From: Chloroflexota bacterium
GTDB lineage: Bacteria; Chloroflexota; Anaerolineae; CG2-30-64-16
Reading direction: 5' to 3'
Length of the DNA stretch: 14,983 nucleotides
Assembly (NCBI GenBank): GCA_029555885.1
Contig: JAKPQT010000523.1
Location: 1-14,983, forward strand
Below the pieces are notes generated by a model. It searched no databases and had not been told where the DNA came from. It saw only the letters and a program-made list of their open reading frames with translations. Positions within the stretch are counted from its first letter, which is position 1. Every line of letters begins with the position of its first letter. This document shows positions 1-6,558 of the stretch, piece after piece. The translations under genes were made by a program, and so were the position numbers.

Positions 1-560
1 CAGACGTATACCGAAGGGAAGAGCTCCGCGCTGCCCATGAACTGCACGGGGTCCAGGCCCAATTGCATTAGGAGCAAATTGACCGGGCCGCGGCGCAGGT
101 CGAGGAAGTTCAGCAGCAGGCCAACCATGACCACGGTGGAGATGAAGTACGGCGCGTAGCTGACCATCTGGACGGTGCGCTTGAAGAAGCCGGTCTGCAA
201 CTGGTTCAGGCTGAGCGCCAGGATGATGGGAATCGGGAAGCCGACGACCAGCGAGTAGAACGACAGCCACAGCGTGTTCTTCATCAGGCGCATGAACATC
301 GGCGAGTTGAAGAAGCGCGTGAAGTTCTCCAGTCCGATCCAGTCGCTGCCGGTGATGGATTTGCCGGGCAGGAAATCGCGGAACGCGATCTGGGCGCCGT
401 ACATGGGATAGTACATGAAGACAAGCAGCCAGGCGACAGGGAGCAGCAGCAGCAGGTAGAGCTGCCAGCCGTGACGGATCTGCCGCCATGTGCCGCGCAG
501 GCTGCGGGGTTTGGTGAGCGCCGCCAGGTTTGCCTTAACCGGGGTAGTGATGGTTGCCAT
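1..560 (-). CDS. Sugar ABC transporter permease, LplB/YtcP type (partial, C-terminus beyond window)
   Basis: Inner-membrane permease subunit of a carbohydrate ABC importer. The 186 visible residues begin MATITTPVKA, and the gene runs off the left edge. Three hydrophobic segments are visible at about residues 34-55, 95-118 and 134-154. The second lies in a stretch (KNTLWLSFYSLVVGFPIPI) typical of the start of the binding-protein-dependent permease fold. Around residues 56-80, GAQIAFRDF followed by GLENF is characteristic of the LplB/YtcP branch, which usually works with an extracellular solute-binding lipoprotein and a second permease. The ATG at 560 was chosen because GAGG lies 6 nt upstream. 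The EAA loop that contacts the ATPase is outside the window, and the substrate cannot be told. The gene is transcribed away from the regulator at 905. The family is confident; specificity is unknown. Confidence 0.88.
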   Translation of the reverse strand, partial: MATITTPVKANLAALTKPRSLRGTWRQIRHGWQLYLLLLLPVAWLLVFMYYPMYGAQIAFRDFLPGKSITGSDWIGLENFTRFFNSPMFMRLMKNTLWLSFYSLVVGFPIPIILALSLNQLQTGFFKRTVQMVSYAPYFISTVVMVGLLLNFLDLRRGPVNLLLMQLGLDPVQFMGSAELFPSVYV

Positions 561-810
561 GCACAACCTCGCTTTCCATTCTTCGAACTGAGCACGACTT
601 CAGGTTGAGGCTGCCGGAGCTCAGCAGCCCGGGAAGGCCGTCAGCCATGGTGGAAGCGGAGCGAGGGTGCGACTGTGCGCGCCTTCGAGTGCCGAGACCA
701 TGTGCCGACGTTGCCACTCCGGAGATCTGGGCGCTCCGGATCAAGAATCAGGTCCCATTCTGGCAGGTTTGGTGATGGTATTATAGCAGGTGTGCTGCAC
801 TTTGAGATGA

Positions 811-842
811 ATTTCTGGCCGAGAAATGGCCGAGAAATGGCC
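811..842. repeat. Short tandem repeat plus overlapping inverted repeat upstream of regulator
   Basis: The 11-mer gagaaatggcc occurs twice head to tail (821-831 and 832-842). The first copy overlaps a perfect 6-bp inverted repeat, atttct (811-816) and agaaat (822-827). This could be a protein-binding site in the divergent promoter region, but the arms are short and chance is possible. Confidence 0.35.
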
Positions 843-855
843 GCACCGTGTCCGC

Positions 856-884
856 TTGGGTCAAACGCTGTGGGCGTGTAAAAT
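856..884 (+). promoter_or_regulatory. Possible sigma70-type promoter of the HTH/receiver regulator
   Basis: TTGGGT (856-861) and TAAAAT (879-884) are separated by 17 bp. Transcription would begin near 891, leaving a leader of only about 14 nt before the ATG at 905. This supports that ATG over the in-frame GTG at 848. The -35 match is moderate. Confidence 0.4.
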
Positions 885-904
885 GGCGGGCGGACACACA
901 CAAC

Positions 905-2107
905 ATGACAGACTCAGCCTTCGACACCTTTGTAAGTCACGTGCGCAGCGCGCTCAACCACCTCTATGATCCGGACGAGCTGCGGCGCAGCCCGCTGGCG
1001 GTTGCCTTCGGCATCGCGGATGACTTCGACGCGGCTGCGACGCTCCAACGTATCCTGATGGACGCAATCGAGGCGCTCAGGCCGGCCGCGGATGATCCGC
1101 CGCAGTCGCGCGGCTGGCGCATTTACGACGCGCTCTTCTATCGTTACATCCGGGGCTTCGACCGGGACGTGGTGGCCGACCAGCTCGGCATCAGCGGCCG
1201 TCAACTGCGTCGCGAGCAGCGCGCTGCTCTCGAGGTGCTGGCCCAGCACCTGTGGCTGGCACATGACCTCGCCAGCCAACCATTGCCCGCAGTGCAGTTG
1301 GAAGCGGCGAGCGCGCCCGCCTGGCTGCACGACCTGCCGCCGGAGAAGCCGGGCGAACTGGAAGCCGTGCTCCGCACTACCCTGGAACTGGCCCTACCCT
1401 TGGCTCGGCAGTGGGATGTGCGCCTGGCCGGTCTACCCCCGGACACCTCTCCGACGCTGAGGACGGCACCGGTGCCGCAGGCGGCGCTGCGCTATGCGCT
1501 GCTCAACGTGCTGGGCGTCGCCATTCCGCGGGCGGCGGGCGGGGCCGTCCAACTGACCGGCGAGATGGTGGACGAAATCATTGCGGTGGATGTTGACGCA
1601 GCACAGGCACAGGGATCGGATCCTCTGTCTGACGAGGAACGTGCCAGCCTGGAAGTGGCGCGGCAGCTCATAGAGGTGGCCGGCGGAGAGTTGACCGCGG
1701 CGGCGGGCGCAGATGGGTTCCGGGCCAGACTGGCGCTGCCAGTGCTGGAGCAGGTACGCGTACTGGTCGTGGACGATAACGCGGATACGCTGCAGCTCTT
1801 TGCCCGCTATGCCGTGGGCACGCGCTACGCAGTGACGGCCATGCGCGAGCCTGCCGGGGCGCTGCGGCTGGCGGAAGAACTGGAGCCGGATATCATCATC
1901 CTGGACGTGATGATGCCGGACCTGGACGGGTGGGAGATGCTGGCCCGGCTGCGCGAGCAACCCGTCACGAGCCAGACGGCCATTATCATCTGCACAGTGC
2001 TGCCGCAGCAGTCGCTGGCGCTCGGATTGGGCGCGAACGCGTTCCTGCAGAAGCCGGTGACGCGGGAGGCGTTCCTTGCCGCGCTGGACGGTCAGGCGCG
2101 CCGGTGA
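905..2107 (+). CDS. Regulator with HTH-like segment, degenerate HATPase-like segment and C-terminal receiver domain
   Basis: 400 residues. Residues about 76-116 (RYIRGFDRDVVADQLGIS, then RQLRREQRAALEVL) read as a sigma-like helix-turn-helix. Residues about 150-279 resemble a histidine-kinase ATPase domain. LRYALLNVLGVAIPRA (195-210) sits where an N-box would be and SLEVARQLIEVAGGEL (248-263) where the last G-box region would be, but the N-box Asn/metal-binding pattern and glycine loops are largely lost and no phosphoacceptor His helix is visible. Residues 285-398 are a complete receiver: acidic pair D290/D291, phosphoacceptor D334 in ILDVMMPDLDGWEM, T364 and K383 (QKPV). ATP binding is therefore doubtful, while phosphoacceptance is likely. 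No partner kinase is adjacent. The ATG at 905 is preferred because of the promoter position; a GTG at 848 would add 19 atypical residues. The receiver is certain; the names of the other two segments are inference. Confidence 0.85.
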   Translation: MTDSAFDTFVSHVRSALNHLYDPDELRRSPLAVAFGIADDFDAAATLQRILMDAIEALRPAADDPPQSRGWRIYDALFYRYIRGFDRDVVADQLGISGRQLRREQRAALEVLAQHLWLAHDLASQPLPAVQLEAASAPAWLHDLPPEKPGELEAVLRTTLELALPLARQWDVRLAGLPPDTSPTLRTAPVPQAALRYALLNVLGVAIPRAAGGAVQLTGEMVDEIIAVDVDAAQAQGSDPLSDEERASLEVARQLIEVAGGELTAAAGADGFRARLALPVLEQVRVLVVDDNADTLQLFARYAVGTRYAVTAMREPAGALRLAEELEPDIIILDVMMPDLDGWEMLARLREQPVTSQTAIIICTVLPQQSLALGLGANAFLQKPVTREAFLAALDGQARR

Positions 2108-2148
2108 CGATGCGTGCGTGTGGGAGGTGCGAATAGAAGGCTGATGAT

Positions 2149-2168
2149 GGGCAACCTTCGGTTGGCCC
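2149..2168. terminator. Hairpin between convergent genes, possible weak terminator
   Basis: Arms gggcaacc (2149-2156) and ggttggccc (2160-2168) pair with one bulged G and a 3-nt loop. It lies between the regulator stop (2107) and the end of the convergent EAD1-like gene (2251). No T-run follows on either strand, so intrinsic termination is uncertain. Confidence 0.4.
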
Positions 2169-2250
2169 TGATCAGACTGGTCGCGTGATTTGATCAGTGC
2201 AATTGGTTCTGTCAGCCAGAGTCATCTGCATGGCCTGGACGGATGGCTCG

Positions 2251-3489
2251 TCATGAGTCCAAGTATTTGCCGAGGTCAGCTTCGAGTTTCTTCTGCAGGT
2301 CCATGCCGCTGGCGTATGTGAGGCAGGGTTGATCGGGCAGATCAACCTTGACCTTGGCCCCCTCTTTCATGATCAGCAGCGTGGGGCGGCCGCAGCCCCA
2401 CGCATAGCCGATGCCGAGGTATGCGCCCGGGCTGGCCTTTGAGAAGTCAGCGATGACCAGCGCGGCAGTTTCGATGCGGTTTCGGGCGCGCTCGAGGACA
2501 TCGCGCTCGAGGGTGCTCATGTCCAGCATTTCGCACAGGTACCCCGCGGCCTGTACCGGCCCCTGGATGCCCATGCCGAAGAGGTTGATCATCTCGGGGG
2601 TGGACGGGATCGCGACGAAGATGTGCGGTTTGGCGTTGGACTGGGTGCCTGCCGCATGGACGCGCTCTGAAAGTGTCCGCGGGTCTGCGAGGTTCGGACG
2701 GGTCCGGGTCGTCTCGTGTAGATGCTCATTGAGCACCTGCGTCAACCGTCGCGCCCGCTGCGGGTTGCGCTCCACGATGGTCACGCGTTCGAGCGCGGGG
2801 GGTACGTCACTGGCCCGGAATGCATCCGTCAGCCCGCCGACTTGGGCGAGAAACGCCTCGGTTTCGTCCAGGCCGAAACCGGTGCCGTGGATGGTCATGA
2901 TGACGTGGCGCGCGGAAGGCAGGGCATCGGCCAGCGTGCCCAGGATGTCCCGTGCGAAACGGCGAATGCCGCCATAGTCCAGCCGGTATAGCGGCTCGAC
3001 CCCCAGGAACAGAGCGTAGTTGGCCGCGATCTTGCCCTCAGTTGCGAGCAACTCAAATTCCCCCGGCCGCGGTGTGACCGTGCTGGCATAGTCCTCCCGC
3101 AGAAGGGAAGCAACCAACTCGTCGGTACGGTAAAACGCCTGCGCATATTTCAGCGCGAGCACATCGCAGGGGAAGGTCGTGATGTCCGCACACTGCACGT
3201 CGATCTGGTAGCCCGGCGCTTCTTGCGCGGCCCACTGTTTGCACACGTCCTTGAGCTCGGTGTGAGCCGGGTAGTCCTTGAGCGCGCGGTCGAGGACGGC
3301 CAGCACGCTGCCTGCCTTCTGCGCCTCTTCCAGGATGTTATCCCAATGCTTCTGCGGCTGGTCACTGGCCGTGATGCGGATCAGTTTGAGGCCGGCGTCC
3401 TTCGCAATCAGGCGGGCGTCGTCCGTATCTGAGAATAGCTCGGCCAGCACATCACGGGCCTGCGCAATGAGTACGTGGGTTGGCGGCAT
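2251..3489 (-). CDS. EAD1-like / macro-like / nucleoside-deoxyribosyltransferase (TIR-like) three-domain protein, probable conflict or stress effector
   Basis: 412 residues, predicted soluble, no signal peptide. Residues about 4-85 match the pattern of effector-associated domain 1: a helical region with DVLAELFSDTDDARLIAKD, then GLKL, HWDNILEEAQKAG and KDYPAHTELK. That adaptor, in Chloroflexota and relatives, links effectors to NTPase hubs carrying the same domain. Residues about 94-258 look macro-like: a QCADIT start, CDVLALKYAQAFY, an IMTIHGTGFGLDETEAF stretch placed like a macro ligand loop, then LERVTIVERNPQRA. Residues about 287-410 have the nucleoside 2-deoxyribosyltransferase/TIR-like Rossmann pattern: HIFVAIP, IQGPVQAAGYLCE, RIETAALVIADFS, YLGIGYAWGCGRPTLL. 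The catalytic Glu expected in YLExGYA is Gly359. The ATG at 3489 is supported by AGGAGG 6 nt upstream; an upstream in-frame start at 3594 would overlap ppk and has no comparable site. The gene follows ppk1 by 37 nt on the same strand. Domain names are from pattern recognition; function is inferred. Confidence 0.72.
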   Translation of the reverse strand: MPPTHVLIAQARDVLAELFSDTDDARLIAKDAGLKLIRITASDQPQKHWDNILEEAQKAGSVLAVLDRALKDYPAHTELKDVCKQWAAQEAPGYQIDVQCADITTFPCDVLALKYAQAFYRTDELVASLLREDYASTVTPRPGEFELLATEGKIAANYALFLGVEPLYRLDYGGIRRFARDILGTLADALPSARHVIMTIHGTGFGLDETEAFLAQVGGLTDAFRASDVPPALERVTIVERNPQRARRLTQVLNEHLHETTRTRPNLADPRTLSERVHAAGTQSNAKPHIFVAIPSTPEMINLFGMGIQGPVQAAGYLCEMLDMSTLERDVLERARNRIETAALVIADFSKASPGAYLGIGYAWGCGRPTLLIMKEGAKVKVDLPDQPCLTYASGMDLQKKLEADLGKYLDS

Positions 3490-3527
3490 GTGCAGCCTCC
3501 TGTCGGTCGCAATGCTCTGGCGGCGGC

Positions 3528-5696
3528 TCAATCTCTCGTCGTTGGTCCCGCGTCGTCGGTCGAAACGAATGGTGCGCCCTGTCCGCCCAGACATGGGTGG
3601 GCCAACTGCCAGGCCTGGCTGTCGATAGTGGGCTCGCCCTCGCGGGGCTTACGGCGGATGTAGCGACCGTCGGGCTGGAGCACGCGTGCCCGGACGTTGT
3701 TGTGCAGCTCGACTTCGAGCAGGGTATGGCGGATGTAGCTGCCGATGGCCGGGTCCTTGACGGGGAAGATGACTTCCACCCGCCGGTCGAGGTTGCGGGG
3801 CATCAGGTCCGCGCTGCCCAGATAGACTTCTGGCTCACCGCCGTTCTCGAAGTAGTAGATGCGGCTGTGTTCGAGGAAGCGGCCGACGATGCTGATGACG
3901 CGAATGTTGTCGCTGACGCAGGGCACGCCGGGCCGGAGACAACAGATGCCGCGCACGATGAGGTCCACCTGCACGCCGGCCTGCGATGCACGGTAGATGG
4001 CGCGGATGAGGCGTTCGTCCACCAGTGAGTTCATCTTGAAGATGAGGCGGGCGGGTCGGCCTTCCAGCGCGTGCTCCGTCTCGCGCTCGATCAGTGCGGT
4101 GATCCGCTCGCGCATGCTGCCGGGCGCGACGAGCAGGCTGCGGTAGAACTGCTGCGTGGAATAGCCGGTCAGCGTGTTGAACATCTCGGTTGCGTCCGCG
4201 CCCATCTCCGGGTCGCACGTCAGCAGGCCGAGGTCGGTGTAGATGCCCGCGGTGACCGCGTTGTAGTTGCCCGTTGCCAGGTGCAGGTAGCGGCGCAGCC
4301 CGCCTGCCTCGCGGCGCACAACGAGCGTGACCTTGCTGTGCGTCTTCAGCCCCACCAGCCCGTAGACCACGTGGACCCCCTGCGCTTCCAGTGCGCGGGC
4401 CCAGCCGATGTTGCTCTCTTCGTCGAAGCGCGCCTTCAGCTCCACGAGCACGGCAACCTGCTTGCCGTTGCGCTGGGCCTCGAGCAGCGAGCGGACGACG
4501 GGCGCATTGCGGCCCACGCGGTAGAGCGTCTGTTTGATGGCGAGCACATCGGGATCGGTGGCCGCAGCGTTGACGAAATCGAGCACCGGCTTGAAGGAAT
4601 CATACGGGTGATGCAGCAGGATGTCGCCTTTGCGGATGGCGGCAAATAACTCCTCGGATGTCTTGACATCGCGCAACTGGGGCGGCACGGATGGCACGAA
4701 GGCCGGGTCCTTTAGTTCGGGCCGGTTGAGGGCCATCAGCGCCCACAGGCTGGACATGCCGAGCGGCGGCTGAAGCGGGTAAACGTCGCTCGGATCGACC
4801 TCGATGTTCTCCATCAACAGCGCCACCATGTCCTCGGGCATGGCCTCATCCACGACCAGGCGGACGACCGGCCCGAAATGGCGCTGACGCAACCCCTGCT
4901 CGATGGTTTCGAGCAGGTCCGGCGCTTCGTCCTCCTGGATTTCCATATCAGCGTCGCGGATGACCTGGAAGCTGTAGGCCTGTTCGATCTCGTGGCCGGG
5001 GAAGAGGATGCCGAGATTCGCGGCGATGACATCTTCCAGCCAGACAAAGCGCGTGCCATCCACGACCGGCACGAGCCGGGGCAGAGAGGTGGGCACTTTG
5101 ACGCGCGCGAAGTGCCGACCGCTCGGCCCATTAACCCAGCAGGCCAGGTTCAGGCTGAGATTGGAGATATGAGGGAAGGGCCGGCCCGGATCGAAGGCGA
5201 GTGGAGTCAGCACGGGCAGCACGTCTGAGCGGAAGTATTCACGCATGCGATCCTGCTCTTCGAGCGTGAGCTGGTCGTAGCGCAGAAGGTGGATGTCGGC
5301 CGCGGTAAGCTGCGGCATAATGTCGGCGTAGAAATAGCGCCGCTGCTCGCGCATCATGGGCAGGACGAGCGTGCGGATAGCAGTCAACTGGTCGGAGGGG
5401 GTCAGGCCATCCGGCGGCGTCGAGGTAACGCCTGCGTCGATCTGGTCCTTCAGCCCGGAGACGCGAATCATGAAGAACTCGTCCAGGTTGGAGCTGAAGA
5501 TGGCGAGGAACTTGACGCGTTCGAGCAGGGGATGGCGCGTATCTTCTGCCTCTTCGAGGACGCGGCGATTGAACTCGAGCCAGCTCAACTCCCGGTTGAA
5601 GTAGAGCGTGGGGTCCTTGAGGTTGACGCCGGCCTCGGGGGGCCAGGTCGGGACGTGGGACAGGAGCGTCTTCTCTAGCGTAACCGGCGCGTCCAT
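3528..5696 (-). CDS. ppk1: Polyphosphate kinase 1
   Basis: Makes inorganic polyphosphate from the gamma-phosphate of ATP, reversibly; in known bacteria it acts at or near the membrane. The 722 residues are close to the usual length of about 690-720. The order is the N-terminal helical domain (FNRELSWLEFNRRVLEEA at 33-50, FSSNLDEFFMIRVSGLKDQ), the middle domain (HHPYDSF at 362-368), then two phospholipase-D-like catalytic domains. H453 in KTHSK corresponds to the autophosphorylated His of E. coli PPK; H472 in YLHLATGNYN and H609 in LEHSRIYYFENGG are the other expected catalytic residues. The ATG at 5696 has GGAGG 5 nt upstream. A near-consensus promoter lies upstream, and the next gene on the same strand (EAD1-like) starts 37 nt after this stop, so co-transcription is likely. 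Nothing looks broken. Confidence 0.97.
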   Translation of the reverse strand: MDAPVTLEKTLLSHVPTWPPEAGVNLKDPTLYFNRELSWLEFNRRVLEEAEDTRHPLLERVKFLAIFSSNLDEFFMIRVSGLKDQIDAGVTSTPPDGLTPSDQLTAIRTLVLPMMREQRRYFYADIMPQLTAADIHLLRYDQLTLEEQDRMREYFRSDVLPVLTPLAFDPGRPFPHISNLSLNLACWVNGPSGRHFARVKVPTSLPRLVPVVDGTRFVWLEDVIAANLGILFPGHEIEQAYSFQVIRDADMEIQEDEAPDLLETIEQGLRQRHFGPVVRLVVDEAMPEDMVALLMENIEVDPSDVYPLQPPLGMSSLWALMALNRPELKDPAFVPSVPPQLRDVKTSEELFAAIRKGDILLHHPYDSFKPVLDFVNAAATDPDVLAIKQTLYRVGRNAPVVRSLLEAQRNGKQVAVLVELKARFDEESNIGWARALEAQGVHVVYGLVGLKTHSKVTLVVRREAGGLRRYLHLATGNYNAVTAGIYTDLGLLTCDPEMGADATEMFNTLTGYSTQQFYRSLLVAPGSMRERITALIERETEHALEGRPARLIFKMNSLVDERLIRAIYRASQAGVQVDLIVRGICCLRPGVPCVSDNIRVISIVGRFLEHSRIYYFENGGEPEVYLGSADLMPRNLDRRVEVIFPVKDPAIGSYIRHTLLEVELHNNVRARVLQPDGRYIRRKPREGEPTIDSQAWQLAHPCLGGQGAPFVSTDDAGPTTRD

Positions 5697-5736
5697 GGGA
5701 GCCTCCGAACAACCTGGTTGGCGTGTATTGCCCTGC

Positions 5737-5765
5737 ATTATAGTCGAGCGATGGGAGTGCCGCAA
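5737..5765 (-). promoter_or_regulatory. Sigma70-type promoter of ppk1
   Basis: On the minus strand TTGCGG (5765-5760) and a perfect TATAAT (5742-5737) are separated by exactly 17 bp. Transcription would begin near 5730, giving a leader of about 34 nt before the ATG at 5696. This is the best promoter in the window. Confidence 0.75.
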
Positions 5766-5833
5766 ATGGCGTTGCGCCCCCCAGGGATGCCTGTGCTGGA
5801 ATGTGCAACCCTGCCCGCTGCTTTGCGTAGGTA

Positions 5834-5864
5834 TTGTACGATGGTAGCATGATGGGTGTATATT
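5834..5864 (+). promoter_or_regulatory. Possible promoter of the DUF1905/YdeI gene
   Basis: TTGTAC (5834-5839) and TATATT (5859-5864) are 19 bp apart, a longer spacing than ideal. It would give a leader of about 35 nt to the ATG at 5905. A weak call based on position and the good -10. Confidence 0.35.
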
Positions 5865-5904
5865 GGTGGTTACTGATTCGTGGGGATTACCTGAGGAGCA
5901 CATG

Positions 5905-6357
5905 ATGACACAACGGTTCAAAGCAACGATCATTCGGGACGGGAGCCGCCACTTCATCCCGGTCCCATTCGATCCGGCCGAGGTGTGGGGCGAGAAGCCG
6001 CGGCACCATGTCAGGGGCTCGGTAGACGGACATGCGGTGCGTGGTCCGCTGGGGGGAGGGGAGAACGGGTACGTTCTCGCACTGGGCCCGGCGTGGCTCA
6101 GGGAGACGGGGCTGGAGGCCGGTGCGGAGGTCGAGGTGACCCTGGAGCCGGAAGGGCCGCAGGCTGATGCGCTGGCAGGAGATGTCGTCGCTGCGCTCGA
6201 TGCCGAGCCGGAAGCCAGGGGCTTTTTTGCAGGGCTGGCGACGTTCTACCGGAAGGGGTATCTCAGATGGATCGACGGGGCGCGGCGACCTGAGGTGCGC
6301 AGCGCGCGGATCGCGGAGATGGTGGCGCTCCTGAAAGCGGGGAAGAAGCAGCGGTGA
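5905..6357 (+). CDS. DUF1905 and YdeI/OmpD-associated domain protein
   Basis: 150 residues, cytoplasmic. The N-terminal half (about 3-80) has the DUF1905 beta-barrel pattern: MTQRFKATI, HFIPVPFDPAEVWG, VRGSVDGHAVRGPL, and the ending LGPAWLRETGLEAGAEVEVTLEPEG. The C-terminal part (about 87-145) matches the YdeI/OmpD-associated region: DVVAALDAEPEARGFFAGLATFYR, then GYLRWIDGARRPEVRSARIAEMV. The family's role is poorly defined; some relatives affect resistance to peptides or bacteriocins. GAGGAG lies 6 nt before the ATG at 5905 and only 3 nt before an adjacent ATG at 5902, so 5905 is preferred. The gene is divergent from ppk1. An inverted repeat follows at 6379, so it is probably a single-gene unit. 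Confidence 0.85.
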   Translation: MTQRFKATIIRDGSRHFIPVPFDPAEVWGEKPRHHVRGSVDGHAVRGPLGGGENGYVLALGPAWLRETGLEAGAEVEVTLEPEGPQADALAGDVVAALDAEPEARGFFAGLATFYRKGYLRWIDGARRPEVRSARIAEMVALLKAGKKQR

Positions 6358-6378
6358 GGGGGAGCTAAGGGTACGTGG

Positions 6379-6430
6379 CAGCATCCTGAGCGGAGCAGCG
6401 ATTTTTTTGCTGCGCAGTCGAAGGATGCTG
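6379..6430. repeat. Nested inverted repeat with T7 in the loop, downstream of the YdeI gene
   Basis: Outer arms cagcatcct (6379-6387) and aggatgctg (6422-6430) are perfect. Inner arms gcagc (6395-6399) and gctgc (6409-6413) enclose a loop containing seven T. The outer arms with flanks (cctgag on the left, gtcgaagg on the right) resemble a palindromic repeat type frequent in GC-rich genomes, with a second hairpin inside it. It may terminate the YdeI transcript, although the T-run is in the loop rather than after the stem. Confidence 0.5.
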
Positions 6431-6558
6431 TGGAGTAGTGGCGGGTCCAGGTGAAACAAATCGGGTCGGCAGAGCGTTATGACGCGAGTGAAAGTACTGG
6501 ACTGCGGTGTTGCGTGACGACGGCTGACGAGTCTACGGGGATCAGGAGAATGAATAAG

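Larger units (their letters stand above)
561..904. other. Divergent intergenic region (344 nt) between permease and regulator
   Basis: No convincing gene is seen here. The short open frames have no ribosome site and no family resemblance. The region holds a TATAAT on the minus strand (780-785) that could be the -10 of the permease gene, though without a good -35 and implying a leader of about 210 nt. It also holds a short tandem/inverted repeat at 811-842 and a possible promoter for the plus-strand regulator at 856-884. A TCCGGA hexamer occurs twice near 718-740, which is probably chance. Confidence 0.5.

Noticed and set aside
718..740. Repeated TCCGGA hexamer in the permease/regulator intergenic region.
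   Set aside because: TCCGGA is itself palindromic and short; two copies are expected by chance in GC-rich DNA.
848..904. GTG start at 848 for the receiver-domain regulator.
   Set aside because: The extra 19 residues cross the putative promoter and look non-coding; the ATG at 905 fits better.
2411..2977. 188-residue plus-strand open frame opposite the EAD1-like gene.
   Set aside because: Low-complexity Arg/Ser/Ala composition, no ribosome site, opposite a well-supported gene.
3490..3594. N-terminal extension of the EAD1-like protein to an upstream in-frame start at 3594.
   Set aside because: It would overlap the end of ppk1, adds an Arg-rich stretch unlike the family, and lacks a ribosome site as good as the AGGAGG in front of 3489.
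4071..5850. Long open frames overlapping ppk1 in other frames (for example about 203 residues at 5239-5850 minus and 192 residues at 4071-4649 plus).
   Set aside because: Composition is typical of shadow frames of GC-rich coding DNA; the ppk1 frame is intact with all catalytic residues.
5697..5957. N-terminal extension of ppk1 to 5957.
   Set aside because: The extension crosses the TTGCGG/TATAAT promoter and the ribosome site of ppk1 and has no family similarity.
6451..6558. Longer LysM protein starting at the GTG at 6451.
   Set aside because: It would place about 36 non-hydrophobic residues ahead of a clear signal peptide, and the AGGAG site favours a start at 6559.
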